Part shown: one piece after another, positions 14,759 to 17,281 of the stretch
How positions within the stretch are numbered: the first letter of the stretch is position 1
Layout: each line of letters begins with the position of its first letter
Origin: JBDHZK01 sp039811865
GTDB taxonomy: Bacteria; Actinomycetota; Actinomycetes; Propionibacteriales; Propionibacteriaceae
DNA: 17,281 nucleotides
NCBI GenBank assembly: GCA_039811865.1
Contig: JBDHZK010000054.1
Location: 1 to 17,281 of the forward strand
Reading direction: 5' to 3'
Notes under the pieces: generated by a model
Told to the model about the DNA's origin: nothing
Database searches by the model: none
What the model saw: only the letters and a program-made list of their open reading frames with translations
Program-made: the position numbers and the translations under genes

Positions 14759-15060
14759 GGAGAGCCAGTCTGAGTGGCCGACGCCCGCCCGGCAAGTGGA
14801 TTTATCCGGCGGCAACCCCGGGCTGGTGCTCTGGGCAGGGCCGGTATCGGGACGAGCAGCGAGCCCAGCTTCGGGCCGCCCGAAAAGATACGCAACAGTA
14901 AGGGCGGAAACGGATGTTGGTATGCGCCCAGATGTCAAAGGTGCGTCAATGTCGATCGGAGAACTGGCGAAAACCCCCACTGACCGCATCCGAGTGCGTC
15001 ATGCTGACCCTGCGGCGCCGGGGTTACGCCGAACAACGGTGTTAGGAAGAAAGGCTGCTG
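14759..15060. other. Divergent intergenic region between GNAT and SRPBCC genes
   Basis: About 300 bp that should carry both promoters, although no convincing -35/-10 pair was found on either strand. It holds a 6-bp inverted repeat, TTCGGG-ccg-CCCGAA (14870-14884), possibly an operator or small hairpin. It also holds an AAAGG-preceded ATG at 14949 opening a short peptide MSIGELAKTPTDRIRV. That frame runs out of phase through the SRPBCC gene, so it is not annotated as a gene. AGGAAGAAAGG at 15044-15054 is the ribosome binding site of the next gene. Confidence 0.5.
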
Positions 15061-15519
15061 ATGGCAACGGACACCATCCTGATCGTCGAGCGCGAGTTCG
15101 ACTATCCCCGCCAGCGAGTGTTCAAGGCGCTGACGGATCCGGCTCTGATCACCAAGTGGCTCGCTCCCGCCGGTTGGAGCGTGCTCGACGGCTCGGTCGT
15201 CAGCGAGCCCCATATCGGTGGCCGGTTTCGCAATACCAAGGTCAACGACGCCGATCCGCAGAAAATGCGGGTGATCGACGGGATCTACACAGAGGTCTTC
15301 GACCCAGACGTGGTCGTCGTGCGGCACCGGATCACCGGCGTCCAGGGCGTCGACGCCACGTCGGTCGTGGAGTTGCGAGTCGAGTTCACCAAGACGGGCC
15401 GAAACGGCACGTTCGTCCGTGTCATCCAGGGGCCATACACCCCGGAAGCCGCCCAGGACTACAGCGACGGCTGGGAGACCATGCTGGACAAGCTCGAGTC
15501 CTTGCTGGCCGCTGGTTAA
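15061..15519 (+). CDS. SRPBCC/AHSA1-domain protein
   Basis: A 152-residue START-fold protein of the AHSA1 (activator of Hsp90 ATPase C-terminal-like) group. Diagnostic segments are VEREFDYPRQRVFKALTDPALITKWLAP near the N-terminus, the central GGRFRN strand turn, and the ending YSDGWETMLDKLESLLAAG, which is the family's C-terminal helix. These proteins form a hydrophobic pocket and bind small lipophilic ligands; individual functions are mostly unknown and an Hsp90 role is not implied. AGGAAGAAAGG precedes ATG 15061. Many AHSA1 genes are paired with an ArsR regulator, but none is seen here. The MFS gene follows after 28 bp, suggesting co-transcription. Confidence 0.85.
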   Translation: MATDTILIVEREFDYPRQRVFKALTDPALITKWLAPAGWSVLDGSVVSEPHIGGRFRNTKVNDADPQKMRVIDGIYTEVFDPDVVVVRHRITGVQGVDATSVVELRVEFTKTGRNGTFVRVIQGPYTPEAAQDYSDGWETMLDKLESLLAAG

Positions 15520-15547
15520 CGGATCGCCAAGTCGCCAGGAAGGAATG

Positions 15548-16933
15548 ATGAGCACTCCAACGAAGTCACACACGGCGGTCGTCCGGCACAAGCCGATGAT
15601 GACCCTGCCCCAGATTCTGCTGATGAACCTGGGATTCTTCGGCATTCAATACAGCTTCGGGATGCAGCAAACGGCTGTGAACCCGATCTTCACGATGCTG
15701 AACGCGAAGCCCGAAGAGCTTCCGATCATGAACCTCGCCGGACCGCTCACCGGCCTGCTCGTGCAGCCCGTGATCGGCGCGATGTCGGACCGGACTTGGT
15801 CGCCCAAGTGGGGACGCCGCAAGCCGTTCTTCATCGTCGGGGCGGTCGGCTGCAGCATCGGCCTGTTCTTGTTCCCCTTCGCCTCCTCGGTCGTCATGGC
15901 GGTGATGCTCCTTTGGCTGCTCGACATCAGTAACAACACCGCCATGGAGCCCTACCGGGCGTTCATCGCCGACAAGCTCCCGCCGTCCCAGCTCGGCAAG
16001 GGCTTCTTGGCCCAGTCGTTCTTCACCGGGCTCGGCATCACGTTGGCCAACGTTTCGCTGTTCATCTTCCAGCAGTTCATGGTCGGCGCCCTGGCCAACG
16101 GCATTCCCTATTGGGTGCTCTCGGCGTTCATGCTGGGCGCGGTTTGTTCCATCGGAACCGTGCTGGTTTCGGTGCTGACCACGCATGAGATTCCGCCGAC
16201 CGACGAAGAACTCGCCAAGATGCGGGCCAAGAACAAGGGCAGCAACCCGCTCAAGGAGATCTGGGAGGCCATCGTCGAGATGCCGACCGAGCTCCGCAAG
16301 CTCGCCCTGGTCTACCTGTTCCAGTGGTACGGCATGCAGTGCTACTGGCAGTTCGTCGCGCTCTCGGTGGCCCAGTCGTCGTTCGACGTCAACGTGCTCG
16401 AGGGCAACTACGCGAAGGATCCGAAGTATCTCGAGGCGGTCAGTTGGACCGGCCTGGTGAACGGCTTCTACAACATCATCACGTTCTGCGTGGCCTTCAG
16501 CCTGGTGAGCATGGCCAAGCGGTACGGCGCCAAGTACGTCCACATCAGTTGCCTGGTGCTGGCCGCGATCGGGTTGATGATCTTCCCGCACATCGAGAAC
16601 AAGTTCTTGCTGTTCATCCCGATCATCGGTCTGGGCATCGCGTGGGCGTCCATCATGGGCGTGCCGTACATCATGGCCGTCCGGATGGTTCCCTCCACCC
16701 GGTTCGGCGTCTACATGGGGATCATCAACATGATGATCGTCATCCCGATGCTGATCCAGAACGTCACCTTCGGCCCGATCATGAAGAACTTCCTGGGCGA
16801 AAACCCAGGCAACGCGATCATGTTCGCGGGGGCGTTCTTGGCCCTTGCGGCCGTGGCGATGCTCTGGATCAAGGAGCCGCCGATCGTCCGCGACGTCGAC
16901 GAGATGGTGGTCCCCGTGGGCGGCGGCCACTAG
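15548..16933 (+). CDS. MFS transporter, SLC45/GPH-like (probable sugar:cation symporter)
   Basis: A 461-residue protein with about 12 hydrophobic segments and a hydrophilic central loop near residues 212-248. ATG 15548 is preferred over the adjacent ATG 15545 because AGGAAGG (15537-15543) is then usefully spaced. The N-terminal LLMNLGFFGIQYSFGMQQTAVNPIF, the loop motif GAMSDRTWSPKWGRRKPFF (78-95) and NNTAMEPYRAFIADKLPPSQ (129-148) match bacterial SLC45-like transporters. That group is related to sucrose/maltoside carriers and often found with glycoside-use genes. No glycosidase lies in view, so the substrate is open. Downstream is a strong terminator. Confidence 0.85.
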   Translation: MSTPTKSHTAVVRHKPMMTLPQILLMNLGFFGIQYSFGMQQTAVNPIFTMLNAKPEELPIMNLAGPLTGLLVQPVIGAMSDRTWSPKWGRRKPFFIVGAVGCSIGLFLFPFASSVVMAVMLLWLLDISNNTAMEPYRAFIADKLPPSQLGKGFLAQSFFTGLGITLANVSLFIFQQFMVGALANGIPYWVLSAFMLGAVCSIGTVLVSVLTTHEIPPTDEELAKMRAKNKGSNPLKEIWEAIVEMPTELRKLALVYLFQWYGMQCYWQFVALSVAQSSFDVNVLEGNYAKDPKYLEAVSWTGLVNGFYNIITFCVAFSLVSMAKRYGAKYVHISCLVLAAIGLMIFPHIENKFLLFIPIIGLGIAWASIMGVPYIMAVRMVPSTRFGVYMGIINMMIVIPMLIQNVTFGPIMKNFLGENPGNAIMFAGAFLALAAVAMLWIKEPPIVRDVDEMVVPVGGGH

Positions 16934-16945
16934 TCGAACCAACTC

Positions 16946-16977
16946 ACCGGCCGGGCACCCGCGGGGGCCCGGCCGGT
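16946..16977 (+). terminator. Terminator after the MFS gene
   Basis: ACCGGCCGGGC (16946-16956) pairs perfectly with GCCCGGCCGGT (16967-16977): an 11-bp stem with a 10-nt loop, 12 bp after the stop codon. A modest T-containing stretch, GTCGTTTGT, follows. Confidence 0.88.
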
Positions 16978-17097
16978 GTCGTTTGTCCGGGCGCGAGCGC
17001 GCGTCGGCCCTTCGGCGGGCATCGGCTGCGAGGGCTCGGGGTCCACCCCCCTTCGACCCGGTCAGGGGGGCAGCTCAGCTCAGCGTGCCACGCTCCA

Positions 17098-17132
17098 GGG
17101 TTGAGGGTTGAGGGTTGAGGGTTGCGGGTTGC
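17098..17132 (+). repeat. Heptamer tandem repeat, GGGTTGA x3 + GGGTTGC x2
   Basis: Three perfect copies of GGGTTGA (17098-17118) are followed by two of GGGTTGC (17119-17132) and a trailing GG. G-triplets spaced by 4 nt make a five-tract G-quadruplex motif on the + strand. The array lies 55 bp upstream of the next start codon. The number of units could vary between strains. Confidence 0.9.
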
Positions 17133-17187
17133 GGCGGACTCGGGGTCGGGTCGAAGGCAGGCGGCGAGACGATGAAAGGATGTCCTG

Positions 17188-17281
17188 ATGCAGATCCCGT
17201 GGTGGGGCGTCGTCCCGTTCGTCGCACTGCTGGCGTGCATCGCCACGCTCCCGCTGTTCGAACGGACCGGCCACTTGTGGG
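17188..17281 (+). CDS. N-terminal fragment of a membrane protein, NhaD-type Na+/H+ antiporter-like
   Basis: Only 31 codons are present before the window ends: MQIPWWGVVPFVALLACIATLPLFERTGHLW. AAAGGA at 17175-17180 gives a good ribosome binding site 7 bp from ATG 17188. A first membrane segment (about residues 6-23) followed by a Leu-Pro-Leu turn and a His-Leu-Trp end resembles the start of NhaD/ArsB-like sodium:proton antiporters, which often read PFxxLLxxIAxLPL...HxWE. With so few residues the family call is tentative. It follows a terminator and the heptamer array, so it is probably transcribed separately. Confidence 0.5.
   Translation, partial: MQIPWWGVVPFVALLACIATLPLFERTGHLW

Noticed and set aside
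14759..14989. N-terminal extension of the GNAT gene to a start at 14989
   Set aside because: The extra 77 residues (Ser/Pro/Gly/Ala-rich) resemble no GNAT N-terminus and would consume most of the divergent promoter region.
14796..15548. 250-codon plus-strand frame through the SRPBCC gene
   Set aside because: Out of phase with the clear AHSA1-domain gene; Arg/Gly/Ala-rich translation without family resemblance.
15566..16942. 458-codon minus-strand open frame opposite the MFS transporter
   Set aside because: Extremely His/Asp/Arg/Glu-rich translation that mirrors the hydrophobic codons on the other strand; no domain recognisable.
17098..17132. Replicon telomere
   Set aside because: Bacterial linear telomeres are palindromic and do not use eukaryote-like short repeats; only five units are present and coding sequence continues on both sides.

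Overview
The window is high-GC chromosomal DNA from an actinomycete (Actinomycetota). Pointers are the strong G/C bias at third positions, many GTG starts and ATGA/TGATG gene junctions, a zinc-type S14, long hydrophilic tails on S3 and L5, and strong GC hairpin terminators without U-tracts. Protein details look most like Frankiales/Sporichthyales or Streptomyces-like lineages, but the genus cannot be fixed from the sequence alone.

Layout. 2-136: C-terminal end of a short-chain dehydrogenase resembling DprE2. 137-786: a long gene-free leader with degenerate direct repeats and a possible promoter. 787-10497: an unbroken, co-directional S10-spc ribosomal protein cluster in the order rpsJ, rplC, rplD, rplW, rplB, rpsS, rplV, rpsC, rplP, rpmC, rpsQ, rplN, rplX, rplE, rpsN (zinc type), rpsH, rplF, rplR, rpsE, rpmD, rplO. 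It closes with a strong hairpin terminator at 10515-10554. 10555-10878: a structured intergenic region. 10879-13597: secY-adk-map, overlapping genes that read as one transcription unit. 13589-13620: a hairpin shared with the convergent 13622-14758 gene, a tandem-GNAT acetyltransferase on the minus strand. 14759-15060: divergent intergenic region. 15061-16933: an SRPBCC/AHSA1 protein followed by an SLC45-like MFS transporter, ended by an 11-bp-stem terminator. 16934-17187: intergenic, with a five-copy GGGTTGA/GGGTTGC heptamer array. 17188-17281: the start of a membrane protein resembling NhaD-type Na+/H+ antiporters.

How it works together. The first 22 kb-scale block type is housekeeping: ribosomal proteins, the SecY translocon channel, adenylate kinase and methionine aminopeptidase supply translation, export, nucleotide balance and N-terminal maturation. 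Three places inside the block carry more non-coding sequence than the tightly packed rest: rpsQ-rplN (55 bp), rpsN-rpsH (117 bp) and rplO-secY (381 bp). These are the likely control points. After map the usual infA-rpmJ-rpsM-rpsK-rpsD-rpoA-rplQ genes do not follow. The right-hand 3.7 kb is accessory (acetyltransferase, small START-fold protein, sugar-type transporter, antiporter).

I found no mobile element, CRISPR array, tRNA or rRNA. Nothing here is convincingly a new biological system; the most interesting leads are non-coding.
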